Part shown: in pieces, positions 1-7,833 of the stretch | How the letters are laid out: each line of letters opens with the position of its first letter | How positions within the stretch are numbered: position 1 is the first letter of the stretch | Source: Bog-473 sp035552395 | Lineage (GTDB): Bacteria > Actinomycetota > Acidimicrobiia > Acidimicrobiales > RAAP-2 | Direction: 5' to 3' | DNA: 64,000 nt | Assembly: GCA_035552395.1 (NCBI GenBank) | Contig: DASZLL010000112.1 | Coordinates: forward strand, 1-64,000 | The notes under the pieces: generated by a model | Databases searched by the model: none | What the model was told of the DNA's origin: nothing | Seen by the model: only the letters and a program-made list of their open reading frames with translations | Made by a program: the position numbers and the translations under genes

Positions 1-131
1 GGCAGTCGGTGACGCGCGGTTCGGTGATCCAGCAGATCCTCCGGATGGCCTCGGAGAACGACATCGATGTGCACGTGATCGCCCGGCGTGACGTGCCCGG
101 TGACCGCCCCGACGCGGACGACGCCAGTTAG
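1..131 (+). CDS. C-terminal fragment of a UspA/KdpD-sensor-like protein
   Basis: Only the last 42 codons are present (frame from base 3, stop TAG at 129-131), so the gene begins before the window. The tail reads RGSVIQQILRMA, then DIDVHVIARRD, and ends in an acidic stretch. The pattern of a RGSV helix followed by a DVHVI strand resembles the last strand-helix unit of the UspA-like domain in KdpD-family sensors. Function would be ATP binding or stress/K+ sensing, but that rests on a short similarity. The stop overlaps the convergent nucleosidase stop by two bases, leaving no room for a terminator. Confidence 0.45.
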   Translation, partial: QSVTRGSVIQQILRMASENDIDVHVIARRDVPGDRPDADDAS

Positions 132-841
132 CTCCCGCTCAGATCGGCGTAGGCAGCGTCGGCGGCAACCTTGGCCGCCTCCTGCATGCAGCGGTTGAGA
201 TGCGCCAGCGCCTTGGCCCGCCGGGGATCCCGTGCGAGGTACTTGGCCACGGCGACCGGGTCGGCCGAGCCGTCCGGCTTGCTGAGGGAGAAGACGGCTT
301 GGTCGACGATGTGCTCGTCCGGACGGTCGCTGATGCCCCGGTAGATGGACCAGGGGACCCGTTCGGCCTCGCATACCTCGGCCACGCCGGCCGCCTCCAT
401 GTCGACTGCGCCGAAACCCCGCTCGAGGATCGGCTGCCACACCTTGTCGTTGTCGAAGAGACCGTCGGTGGTCATCAGTGCGCCCTCCGCCTTCCTCGGC
501 GGCAACGGGTGGGCTCGGAACTCAGGCCCGTCGGGATAGAGCTGCACGCGACCCGGCACCATGAGCGATCCGACGGGAAGGGCCGGGTCGAGCCCGCCCG
601 CGATGCCGATCACCATGACATGATCGAAAGACCCGGCAGCTAAGGCCTTGCGCGTGGCCTCCCGGGCGAGGGCCGGGCCCATGCCGGTGACCAGCGTGGC
701 GACCCCCCAGGCCCCGGCGGTGCCGGCGTGCGAGAAGACGCGGTCACCGGGCGTCGGCTCGAGCGCGAAGGACTTCACGATCGCCTTCAGCTCGGGCTTC
801 ATCGGAGCGAGCACGGCGACCCGCCGCTCTGGTGTCGTCAC
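128..841 (-). CDS. Nucleoside phosphorylase-superfamily nucleosidase (MTA/SAH-type)
   Basis: A 237-residue PNP_UDP_1-family protein expected to hydrolyse or phosphorolyse the N-glycosidic bond of purine nucleosides such as methylthioadenosine or S-adenosylhomocysteine in the cytoplasm. Supporting motifs are the glycine-rich VIGIAGGLDP near residue 78, the family signature AVDMEAAGVAEVC near residue 145 (Met-Glu contact the ribose) and YRGISDR near residue 166, whose Asp normally protonates the base. The start is a GTG at 841 with a weak GATGGG ahead. The precise substrate cannot be told from sequence. Confidence 0.75.
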   Translation of the reverse strand: MTTPERRVAVLAPMKPELKAIVKSFALEPTPGDRVFSHAGTAGAWGVATLVTGMGPALAREATRKALAAGSFDHVMVIGIAGGLDPALPVGSLMVPGRVQLYPDGPEFRAHPLPPRKAEGALMTTDGLFDNDKVWQPILERGFGAVDMEAAGVAEVCEAERVPWSIYRGISDRPDEHIVDQAVFSLSKPDGSADPVAVAKYLARDPRRAKALAHLNRCMQEAAKVAADAAYADLSGS

Positions 842-901
842 CCCATCATCATGACGGATCGTTCGCTACCGTGTGCTGCCTGCACCCACGAGAGGAGCGT
901 C

Positions 902-1276
902 ATGCCCAGCGCCGAACAGGTTGTCCGTGACTTCTGCGCCGCCGCGAGCAGCCGGGATCCCGAGGTGCTGCGCGCCTTCTTTTCGGACGACGTCGTGTAC
1001 CACAACATCCCGATGGAGCCCGCCGAGGGCATCGAGGCGACCATGGCTGTGATCAACATGTTCATGGGCATGTGTGATGCGCTCGAATTCGAGGTGCACC
1101 ACCTGGCGACCGACGGTTCCACCGTGCTGACCGAGCGGACCGACACCTTCACCATGAAGGGGAAGACTGCCCCCCTGCCCGTCATGGGCGCCTTCAACGT
1201 CGTCGACGGGAAGATCACCGCATGGCGGGATTACTTTGATATGGCGCAGGTCACTGCGATCTTCGAAATGGGGTAA
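902..1276 (+). CDS. SnoaL/limonene-epoxide-hydrolase-like (NTF2 fold) protein
   Basis: A 124-residue protein beginning at ATG 902 behind a strong GAGAGGAGC ribosome site. It has the NTF2-like pattern: an N-terminal helix with FCAAASSRD, then FFSDDVVYHNIPMEPAEG, and a C-terminal sheet ending VVDGKITAWRDYFDM. The Asp-Arg-Asp arrangement (DVVYHN, RTDTF, WRDYFD) resembles limonene-1,2-epoxide hydrolase, which opens epoxides with water, so epoxide hydrolysis is possible. Many relatives are uncharacterised. It stands alone between oppositely oriented genes. Confidence 0.75.
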   Translation: MPSAEQVVRDFCAAASSRDPEVLRAFFSDDVVYHNIPMEPAEGIEATMAVINMFMGMCDALEFEVHHLATDGSTVLTERTDTFTMKGKTAPLPVMGAFNVVDGKITAWRDYFDMAQVTAIFEMG

Positions 1277-1307
1277 CGGGCGAGCGGCTCTGAGCGTCGG
1301 CCCTGCC

Positions 1308-1787
1308 TCAATAGCTGTGGCATTGCCCGGGTGCATCGGGCGGTCCTCCGATGTACTTAGCTTCCCACGCCAACTGCACCGACAGTGGCGCGCTGCCTGC
1401 GGTCGGGTACCCATCGAAGCCGTTCCATTCACGGATACCGAAGTATCCGGCGGAAGGGTCGTCGCGGCCACCCTCCTCGCACATCGCGGTCGGCACCCAT
1501 GCGGCGGGCATCGTGTTCTCTGAGCTTGCGACCGCCGTGAGGAATGCTCCCAACTGGAGGAAATTCTTGAGGTTGTTTTCTTCGACGGCGTTGGTGTAGG
1601 CCACGAGCTTGGCGGCCTGGTCGTAGGACATCAGCTTCACCTTGAGGTGCTGGGACCGCGCTTGGCCGGCGGCCGTGTGGCGTGTCCCGGGCGCCGAGGC
1701 GGCCGGGGCGCTGCTGAAGACCCCGAAAACGAGCGATGGAACGACAATGACCGCGAACGCGGCCGCCGTGGCTATACGGATCCGCAC
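1308..1787 (-). CDS. Secreted lysozyme/transglycosylase-like protein (paralogue 1)
   Basis: A 159-residue secreted protein. The start is GTG 1787, chosen because AAGGGAGGA lies directly upstream and the next residues form a signal peptide (VRIRI, then a hydrophobic core, then ASAPG). After the signal come a KLMSY-xx-A-x-KLV segment and a helical stalk, then a C-terminal domain with CEEGGRDDPSAGYFGI and a closing QLAWEAKYIGG...GQCHSY, like the small lysozyme-like domains of actinobacterial Rpf relatives. Two Cys could form a disulfide. Likely role: peptidoglycan cleavage. It lies 89 nt downstream of its paralogue and shares its leader, signal and stalk, so the two probably arose by duplication. 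Confidence 0.65.
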   Translation of the reverse strand: MRIRIATAAAFAVIVVPSLVFGVFSSAPAASAPGTRHTAAGQARSQHLKVKLMSYDQAAKLVAYTNAVEENNLKNFLQLGAFLTAVASSENTMPAAWVPTAMCEEGGRDDPSAGYFGIREWNGFDGYPTAGSAPLSVQLAWEAKYIGGPPDAPGQCHSY

Positions 1788-1804
1788 GGATCCTCCCTTC
1801 TTTA

Positions 1805-1822
1805 GGCGCGCCTGTGCGCGCC
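1805..1822 (-). promoter_or_regulatory. Leader hairpin upstream of the 1308-1787 gene
   Basis: A perfect 7-bp inverted repeat, GGCGCGC with a 4-nt loop then GCGCGCC, sits about 20-35 nt before the GTG start and just ahead of the ribosome site. A matching hairpin occupies the same position before the paralogue (2537-2552). Conservation in both copies suggests a role in translation or mRNA stability rather than chance in GC-rich DNA. Confidence 0.45.
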
Positions 1823-1876
1823 AGGTTCTGGCTTCTGATCGGCGCTGCTGGAACGACCCTTGTCGCACGTCGGCGC

Positions 1877-2518
1877 TCACAGTCCGCACGCGTAGCGAGT
1901 GGTCCACGGCTCCCAGCCGCGTTCGGAGAACAGCCTCAGCGCGGCGGCGTCTTGCACTCCGGGCGCGGAGTCCTCAGCCGGCGCGCTGAAACCGGTCAGG
2001 CCCTCCCACGTGCCAAGCTCGAACTGGTAGGCGCCGCCGCCACCCTCGGCGTAGTTGCCGCCGGACTCGTGTTGTCGGATGCACGCCCAGTCAGGCGTGT
2101 TCGTGCTCGTCGCGTCCGAGCCACCAGCCGTTGAGGCGGGCGCCGCTGTCACCGTGGCTTGCGTGCGGGCTGCAGCAGCCGTGGCCGCAGCCGCGGCTTG
2201 CTGGGCGGCCGCAGCCGCTGCTTGTTGCGCTGCTAACGCGTTCAAGAAGGTGATCTCCTTGAAGTAGTTGGCCTCCTCCTGCGCGGTGACGGCCTTATAA
2301 AAAGTCGCAACCTTCGCCAACTTCTCGGCCGCGGCGTACGACATCAGCTTCATGTCGATCCTCGCCGCCCTGTGTCGGCTTCCCGCAACGTGCCGACTGA
2401 CTGCAGCGTGGCCGGGACGCGCTGAGACGACCGCGCCACTGTTACTGAAGAGTGTGAAAAGAATTGCTGGAATAACAAGGACGGCTCCTGCCGTCGCGAG
2501 TGCAATGCGGATCCGCAC
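1877..2518 (-). CDS. Rpf-like secreted transglycosylase-domain protein (paralogue 2)
   Basis: A 213-residue secreted protein starting at GTG 2518 behind AAGGGAGGTGCC. Order: signal peptide (about 1-33), KLMSYAAAEKLAK at about 57-69, a helical stalk that becomes a long Ala/Gln-rich tract (about 95-125), then a lysozyme-like domain with CIRQHESGGNY (Glu the probable acid catalyst), GAYQFELGTW and RGWEPWTTRYACG. This matches small actinobacterial resuscitation-promoting or transglycosylase proteins that cut cell-wall glycan during growth or exit from dormancy. It is first in a two-gene unit behind a long regulatory region with a CRP-type palindrome. Confidence 0.75.
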   Translation of the reverse strand: MRIRIALATAGAVLVIPAILFTLFSNSGAVVSARPGHAAVSRHVAGSRHRAARIDMKLMSYAAAEKLAKVATFYKAVTAQEEANYFKEITFLNALAAQQAAAAAAQQAAAAATAAAARTQATVTAAPASTAGGSDATSTNTPDWACIRQHESGGNYAEGGGGAYQFELGTWEGLTGFSAPAEDSAPGVQDAAALRLFSERGWEPWTTRYACGL

Positions 2519-2536
2519 GGCACCTCCCTTCGTCGA

Positions 2537-2552
2537 GCGCGCGTTGGCGCGC
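2537..2552 (-). promoter_or_regulatory. Leader hairpin upstream of the 1877-2518 gene
   Basis: Inverted repeat GCGCGC, 4-nt loop, GCGCGC, directly before the ribosome site of the Rpf-like gene. It is the counterpart of the hairpin at 1805-1822. About 50 nt around both (the CTGG-hairpin-GAAGGGAGG order) are recognisably similar, so leader and signal peptide were duplicated together. Confidence 0.45.
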
Positions 2553-2942
2553 CAGGCTCTGCTCGGTGTAGGCGGGCTCCGGCCATTGCATTCGCGCCCC
2601 GAACGGCGAGCGGGAAGGCGTCGTCCGTTCTGGCTTATCGCCGCAGGGTGTGCGGCCGGTTGTGTTCAGCCCGGGGACGTTCTTTCGGGTTGGTCCTCTC
2701 TTCGTCAGTTCTCGTCTGCGGGTACGGCTACCCCTGCCGGCAGGCAGGCGCGCCGAGACCACAGGAGGGCTTGGCGGTACTGATCAGGGCCCCGTGTTTT
2801 CCGTATGCAGCCGGAGCCTCTGCTCACGGCATGCTGCGGAAAGGCCAATCAGGCTTTCTAGAGAGCAATCTAGCAGCTGGGTGAATGGAACCGGCGTTCA
2901 CTCGTCGATCACCGCTCTGACCTGGGTCTTTAGGAGGCTACC

Positions 2943-2960
2943 TTGTGATATCAATCACAA
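2943..2960. promoter_or_regulatory. CRP/FNR-family operator palindrome
   Basis: TTGTGATATCAATCACAA is a perfect palindrome apart from its 4-bp centre and contains TGTGA-N6-TCACA, the consensus for cAMP receptor proteins, including mycobacterial Crp. It lies about 425 bp upstream of the Rpf-like start and 196 bp upstream of the acyl-CoA synthetase start, so it could act on either. Mycobacterial rpfA is a known Crp target, which makes the Rpf-like gene the first suspect. Confidence 0.7.
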
Positions 2961-3041
2961 ACTCCCAGGTCGCAGGGGATGTTTTGAGTGAATGGTCGGG
3001 ATAAGAATCTGCCTAATTCCCAAAAAAGCTTTTGACCAGTA

Positions 3042-3056
3042 GTGATGGTGCATCAC
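3042..3056. promoter_or_regulatory. Inverted repeat, possible operator
   Basis: GTGATG-GTG-CATCAC, six-base arms around a three-base centre, lies 100 bp upstream of the acyl-CoA synthetase GTG. Its size suits a GntR- or FadR-like dimer. No matching regulator gene is nearby, so this is only a candidate. Confidence 0.3.
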
Positions 3057-3155
3057 CGAAGGAGACCCAGCAGGGTTTCACTCTCAGACTCAGGACGGAC
3101 GCAGTGGCATCTAGGGTTCCGGCCCGAACTATTGATAGTCCCGGGGAGGTCGTCA

Positions 3156-4766
3156 GTGCCGTCGAGTTTCGTTGTGGCCGAAGCGGAGCGCTACACGGTG
3201 GCCGGGATGATCCGACACCTGGCTCGAGCGCAGCCCGATCACGAGATGCTGGTTCTCGGCGAGCAACGTCGAACGTGGGGCGAACAGTTCGACCTCGCCT
3301 GTCGGGTTGCGCAAGCCGCGGCGAGCGACGGCATCGACGTTGGTGATCGCATCGCGTTTCTTGATCGCAACGGCATCGCGTACTTCGATTTTCTTTTTGG
3401 TGGTTCGCTGATTGGAGCGGTCAACGTGGCGGTGAATTGGCGGCTGTCGCCGGCCGAAATGGCCGCGATCATCGACGACTCCCAAGCTTCGTTGCTCGTC
3501 GTGCACGCCGACTACCTGGCCACCTTGGCTGACATGCCGAGCGGCTTGCCGGAGGTGCGCCAGATCGTGGTGATCGACGACGCGGGCTCGGCGCACTGCC
3601 TCGATCCGCGCTCCGTGTCGTTCGAGCAATGGATCGACGGCTGCCCACCCGAAGACCCCGGTCACGTGGGTGCAGCCGACGAGGTCAGCATGCAGCTCTA
3701 TACGTCCGGAACGACTGGGTTGCCCAAGGGCGTGATGTTGACGAACGGGAATCTGTCGAAGGCAATCGCCGGCGCCAATGGCACCTTCAACATATCCGAC
3801 GACACGGTCAGCCTCGTCGCCATGCCCCTGTTCCACATCGGCGGTTCTGGGTGGGCGCTCTGCGCGATGTCACGCGGCGGCCGTTCGATCATCCTTCGTG
3901 ACGTCGATCCGGATCTGTTGCTGCGCCTGATCGCCGCGGAGCACATCACCGAGATGTTCCTGGTCCCCGCTGTGCTCATGGTGCTCCTGGGGACCCCGTC
4001 GCTCGCCACCACGGACCTGTCGAGCGTGCGGCTGATCTTCTACGGGGCGTCGCCTATCTCCGAGGACGTACTGGTCAAGTGCATGGCGGCCTTCGGCTGC
4101 GGCTTCTGCCAGGTCTACGGGATGACCGAAACGACCGGTGCCATCGTGTCGCTCGCGTTCGAAGACCACGATCCCGATGGGCCCCGTCGAGGGCTTCTCC
4201 GGTCGGCGGGCAAGCCGCTCGATTCCGTGGAGATCAGGATCGTCGACCCTGAGACGGGGACGGCGGTCGGAGTCGGTGAGGTCGGAGAGGTGCAGACCCG
4301 TTCCGCTTACAACATGGCTGGCTACTGGAGGAAGCCCAACGAGACGGCATCGACCATTGACGGGGGAGGATGGCTGCGTACCGGCGACGCCGGCTATTTC
4401 GACACCGGGGGCTATCTCTACCTGCACGATCGCATTAAGGACATGATCGTCAGCGGCGGCGAGAACATCTATCCGGCGGAAGTCGAGAACGTCCTGCTTT
4501 CGCATCCGACGGTCGTCGATGCGGCCGTCATCGGGGTGCCCGACCCGAAGTGGGGTGAGACCGTCAAGGCCGTCGTCGTTTTGGCACCGGGTACCGAAGC
4601 GAACGAGGAAGACTTGATCGCGCACTGCCGTGCCAACTTGGCGCACTACAAGTGCCCGACCTCCGTCGATTCCACAGATGACTTGCCCCGCAACCCTTCA
4701 GGGAAGATCCTCAAGCGCGAGCTACGGGCCCCCTATTGGGCAAACCAGAAGCGGGCAATCAACTGA
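3156..4766 (+). CDS. Acyl-CoA synthetase (ANL superfamily, class I adenylate-forming)
   Basis: A 536-residue enzyme that activates a carboxylic acid with ATP and joins it to CoA through an acyl-adenylate. GTG 3156 is preferred because GGGGAGG ends six bases upstream; the open frame extends further without a ribosome site. Motifs in order: YTSGTTGLPKG phosphate loop at 182-192, YGMTETTG, the hinge region TGD...DRIKDMI, SGGENIYP, and the C-terminal catalytic Lys in NPSGKILKREL near 519. The family includes fatty-acyl and aryl-CoA ligases; the substrate is not evident. It is monocistronic, with an operator-rich upstream region. Confidence 0.88.
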   Translation: MPSSFVVAEAERYTVAGMIRHLARAQPDHEMLVLGEQRRTWGEQFDLACRVAQAAASDGIDVGDRIAFLDRNGIAYFDFLFGGSLIGAVNVAVNWRLSPAEMAAIIDDSQASLLVVHADYLATLADMPSGLPEVRQIVVIDDAGSAHCLDPRSVSFEQWIDGCPPEDPGHVGAADEVSMQLYTSGTTGLPKGVMLTNGNLSKAIAGANGTFNISDDTVSLVAMPLFHIGGSGWALCAMSRGGRSIILRDVDPDLLLRLIAAEHITEMFLVPAVLMVLLGTPSLATTDLSSVRLIFYGASPISEDVLVKCMAAFGCGFCQVYGMTETTGAIVSLAFEDHDPDGPRRGLLRSAGKPLDSVEIRIVDPETGTAVGVGEVGEVQTRSAYNMAGYWRKPNETASTIDGGGWLRTGDAGYFDTGGYLYLHDRIKDMIVSGGENIYPAEVENVLLSHPTVVDAAVIGVPDPKWGETVKAVVVLAPGTEANEEDLIAHCRANLAHYKCPTSVDSTDDLPRNPSGKILKRELRAPYWANQKRAIN

Positions 4767-4860
4767 AGCAACCGCCAACCGCTTGATTCGGGACCGTCCC
4801 CCGCCCGGACAGCGAGCGGATCACCAAGGCGGCCCCGTCGATCTTCCCAGCGGGCGGATG

Positions 4861-5076
4861 TCAGCTAGTTGGCCCGGACTCCTTTGTCGTTTTCGTGGCC
4901 GAAGCGCTCCTGAGGGCGTCCTTCACCTTCTCACGAGCCTGCTTCAAGTGTGCGACGACCTGATCCACCTTGCCCTCGATCTGGAGTCCCTCGTCCTTGC
5001 TGGCGCGGCCGACGACTTCCTTCGCCTTGCCCCGAACCGTCTCTGCGGTGTTGTGCGCCTTGTCACTGGCTGACAC
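4861..5076 (-). CDS. CsbD-family general stress protein
   Basis: A 71-residue hydrophilic helical protein. GTG 5076 is chosen because GAGGAGG precedes it and the CsbD core begins right after (ASDKAHNTAETVRGKAKE, then a second repeat GKVDQVVAHLKQAREKVKD). CsbD proteins are small, abundant and of unknown biochemical role; in Bacillus the gene belongs to the sigma-B stress regulon. Here a sequence fitting GGTT-N15-GGGTAT lies 34 nt upstream of the start, matching actinobacterial sigma-B/F promoters, and a SigB/F-type operon sits 13 kb away. Confidence 0.8.
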   Translation of the reverse strand: MSASDKAHNTAETVRGKAKEVVGRASKDEGLQIEGKVDQVVAHLKQAREKVKDALRSASATKTTKESGPTS

Positions 5077-5109
5077 GTTCGTTACCTCCTCTATTGCCGT
5101 CCGCGGTCC

Positions 5110-5134
5110 ATACCCGGTCTTCGTCAGCCGAACC
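5110..5134 (-). promoter_or_regulatory. Sigma-B/F-type promoter of csbD
   Basis: Read on the minus strand: GGTT (5134-5131), 15-nt spacer, GGGTAT (5115-5110). This fits the actinobacterial sigma-B/F consensus GNNT-N14-16-GGGTAY. The -10 lies 33 nt before the GTG at 5076, a normal 5' UTR length. Confidence 0.6.
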
Positions 5135-5175
5135 GTTTGGATCTGTCGTGTGGGCGCAAAGCGTGCGTGCACGCG

Positions 5176-6999
5176 TTAACCAAAGGTGAAGTCGTAGGCC
5201 TCGACGCCGGGTGACACGGTCAGCGTGAGCGTCCCGGTTTGCAACGAGGAACCCGAGAGCAAGGTGTACAGCTTGGGAACGCCACCAATCTTCAAGGTAG
5301 TGAGAGGCCGCCCGTTATACGAAACGCCAACGGTTCCTTGGCCACTCATGACGAGGTAGACGTCATCGGCGGTGAATTGAACACCGAGAGTGGCATCAGC
5401 GCCCGCAGTGGCCCCCTCGCTGTGGACGGTCCAAGTACCTCCGAAGGCCAGGCTGTTGGAGGGGATTGACGACGGTGGGTGGTAGTCGATCGCCTTGTCC
5501 GGCACGACCGATGTGCCGACTTCGTTGGAGAGGCGCTGATAGCCGACGTAGCTCTCTGGAGTGATCGCCTCGCTCGTGGGCGTCTTGTCCGGGACGTCAG
5601 TGCGGGGTGGAAGGTGAGATACCCCATTGGCATTCAGGAGCATCCGGATGTTGCTCTCCATGGTGCCGTATCCACCCTCGCCGAAATCGTAGGCGCGGAC
5701 GATGCCGGTCGGATCAATCAAGTATTCGGCCGGCCAGTACTCGTTGTTGTACGCATCCCAAGTGGCCAGGTTGTCATCCACGGCAACGGGGTAGTCGATA
5801 CCCAGGCTTCCGTCGGCGCTCTTGACGTTGGACACCACATGTTCAAACGCAAACTCCGGTGACGACACTCCGACGATGACCAGACCGTCCTTCTCGTAGT
5901 CGGTGTTCCAGGCCTCCACGTGCGGAAGGGCGCGCTGGCAGTTGATACACGAGTAGGTCCAGAAGTCTACGAGCACAACTTTTCCGCGCAGTTGATTCAA
6001 CGAGAGTGGTTGATTCCCGGGCGTATTGAGCCAAGCCGTAATGCCGGTGAAGTTCGGCGCTCGGCCGAGGTTGGGCAGGTTTGTCTTGTTCGCCATGAAG
6101 ACCGTCGGCTTTTGCGGTGACGTTGGGCTGGGGGACGACGGCGACGTGGTGGAAGTTGTGGACTTTCCGGCGGCCAAGTGTCCGCTCTGTGCATTGCCGG
6201 CGTCGGTGACCGAGCAGGTCGCTTTCTTCCCTTCAAGTTTGGCGTTGGCGGCGGCGAACTGATTCTGTTGTTCGCCGCTCAGCTGTCGCAGCTGGTTACA
6301 GGCCGAATTGGTGGACTCGATGTGGTTTTCGAGCGCCGTCGTGTAGCCGGGGACGTCTCGCTGAACGGCCCCCAGCCAGTTGAAGGCAATCGCCAACGTC
6401 GCGATGCCCAGAACCACGCCGGCAACCTGCCGCACGCGCGGCAAGCGACTGCGCAGAGCCTTCCAGTTGGACGCGGTGCGCTGCGCGACGATGGCCAGGA
6501 TCAAGAGGGGCAGAGTGATGCCGATCGCGTAGAACAGCGTGACCAGCAATGCCGACCCTCCGACCTGACGATGCGCTGCCGCGACCGAGATCGCCGTCAG
6601 CACGGGACCCGCGCACGGTACGAACACAGGCCCGAGGCTCAGTCCGAGCAAGAACCCGCCGCCCTCGGTGGCGTAGCGCGTCGAGCCGAGGCGCGCGAAC
6701 GGCCGCTCGAGCAGTTCGCCCAGCTGCGGGATCAACAAGCCGAGCGAGATCGCTCCAAGCATGGCGACGCCGAGCCAGAAAAGGAAGTTGAGCGGGAGGT
6801 GCAAGAAGCTGAGCACGGTCTGGGCGAACAGGACGGAGAGGCTGAAGCTCACCACCAGTCCACCGATGATGAGGAAAGGGCGCCGCCGGTCCGTAGTGGA
6901 CGAACCACCCGCGACGACCACGGGGATCACCGGGACGATGCACGGCGAGACGCCGGTGATGAGGCCACCTAGCAGGGCCACGACAAGGAGCTCACCCAT
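5176..6999 (-). CDS. dipZ: DipZ-like CcdA-thioredoxin fusion protein
   Basis: A 607-residue membrane protein that passes reducing power from the cytoplasm to an extracytoplasmic thioredoxin domain. Residues 1-210 form the CcdA/DsbD-type transmembrane domain with Cys20 (SPCIVPVIPVV) and Cys129 (FVPCAGPVL). A Ser/Thr/Pro-rich linker (about 270-298) leads to a TlpA-like thioredoxin domain (about 315-455) with active site CINC at 351-354 inside VDFWTYSCINCQRALPH, the hallmark of mycobacterial DipZ. The last 130 residues form a beta-rich domain like the carbohydrate-binding-like tail of DipZ. Start ATG 6999. Likely role: thiol redox repair outside the membrane. Confidence 0.88.
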   Translation of the reverse strand: MGELLVVALLGGLITGVSPCIVPVIPVVVAGGSSTTDRRRPFLIIGGLVVSFSLSVLFAQTVLSFLHLPLNFLFWLGVAMLGAISLGLLIPQLGELLERPFARLGSTRYATEGGGFLLGLSLGPVFVPCAGPVLTAISVAAAHRQVGGSALLVTLFYAIGITLPLLILAIVAQRTASNWKALRSRLPRVRQVAGVVLGIATLAIAFNWLGAVQRDVPGYTTALENHIESTNSACNQLRQLSGEQQNQFAAANAKLEGKKATCSVTDAGNAQSGHLAAGKSTTSTTSPSSPSPTSPQKPTVFMANKTNLPNLGRAPNFTGITAWLNTPGNQPLSLNQLRGKVVLVDFWTYSCINCQRALPHVEAWNTDYEKDGLVIVGVSSPEFAFEHVVSNVKSADGSLGIDYPVAVDDNLATWDAYNNEYWPAEYLIDPTGIVRAYDFGEGGYGTMESNIRMLLNANGVSHLPPRTDVPDKTPTSEAITPESYVGYQRLSNEVGTSVVPDKAIDYHPPSSIPSNSLAFGGTWTVHSEGATAGADATLGVQFTADDVYLVMSGQGTVGVSYNGRPLTTLKIGGVPKLYTLLSGSSLQTGTLTLTVSPGVEAYDFTFG

Positions 7000-7119
7000 G
7001 CACGTCGTTCGCTTTCGAATCCATCGTCACCGGCGCTCCTCCGGTCAGCCCTCCCGGCGCAGAACCTAGCGGTCCCCTCCGTCCAAGAAACGTCGCCCTC
7101 CGGATGACGCGGGGCCTCG

Positions 7120-7770
7120 ATGCGCAGCAGACTGTCGCTCGTGATCAGCGTCAACTGGGTGTATTTCGGGAGTGCAATCGGCGCGCTCGGCACAGCCGTA
7201 TACCTACGGGACACCTTGCGAGGAACGACGAAGCCCAACCGGGTGACGTGGCTCCTCTGGGCCATCGCGCCCTTGTTGGCTGCCGCGGTGGAGCTGAACG
7301 AGGGTGTGGGTCTGCGCGCCCTTCCGACGTTCATGGTCGGTTTCATGCCCGTCCTCGTCTTCGTGGCGTCGTTTCACAATCCGACCCTGGTGTGGAAGAT
7401 CCGGCGAATCGACTACGCCTGCGGGGCCATGTCCGTGGTCGGCACCGTCGTCTGGCTGGTCACACGCAACGGCATCCTGGCCATCTCGGCCGCCATCGCC
7501 GCAGACTTCCTCGCCGGCGTGCCGACGGTGATCAAGAGCTGGACACATCCCGAAACGGAGACCGTCCACTCGTACGTCGGCGCGGTGATCAGCATGCTCA
7601 TCCTGCTCCTCACGATCGATCACTGGACCTTCGACGTCGCGGCCTTTCCGCTATTCATCGCCTGCATGGCCTCGATCGAGGTCTTCCTGGTCGGTTGGGA
7701 GCCGGGACCTCGCTGGCGGCGAGCGCGCGGTCTGGACGCCACGGTGGCCGAGCCCGCCACACCTGCATAG
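7120..7770 (+). CDS. Conserved integral membrane protein, PQ-loop-like
   Basis: A 216-residue protein with about seven hydrophobic segments spread over residues 8-195 and a short polar tail. Two semi-repeated motifs stand out: TTKPNRVTWLLWAIAPL near 36 and DFLAGVPTVIKSWTHPETE near 128, each a Pro-containing turn flanked by helices as in PQ-loop/SWEET-like proteins. No substrate can be assigned. The ATG at 7120 lacks a clear ribosome site. It is divergent from dipZ with 120 bp between them. Confidence 0.65.
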   Translation: MRSRLSLVISVNWVYFGSAIGALGTAVYLRDTLRGTTKPNRVTWLLWAIAPLLAAAVELNEGVGLRALPTFMVGFMPVLVFVASFHNPTLVWKIRRIDYACGAMSVVGTVVWLVTRNGILAISAAIAADFLAGVPTVIKSWTHPETETVHSYVGAVISMLILLLTIDHWTFDVAAFPLFIACMASIEVFLVGWEPGPRWRRARGLDATVAEPATPA

Positions 7771-7833
7771 AGGCGACGCCGGCGCCCGGCCTGGTAGGAA
7801 ATCGGCAGCAATCGTCACCGAAGGGAGCCAGCA

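Larger units (their letters stand above)
2519..3155. other. 640 bp divergent regulatory region without a gene
   Basis: No coding sequence is convincing here. It separates the minus-strand Rpf-like gene from the plus-strand acyl-CoA synthetase. It contains a leader hairpin (2537-2552), a perfect CRP-type palindrome (2943-2960) and an inverted repeat (3042-3056). The minus-strand leader at about 2600-2880 is rich in short complementary segments, so a structured 5' UTR is plausible. Actinobacterial rpf genes often carry c-di-AMP riboswitches, but the conserved ydaO elements could not be matched in order. Confidence 0.6.

Noticed and set aside
2600..2880. A confident c-di-AMP (ydaO) riboswitch call
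   Set aside because: Some short ydaO-like pieces occur but the conserved elements are not found in order, so it is kept only as a low-interest hypothesis.
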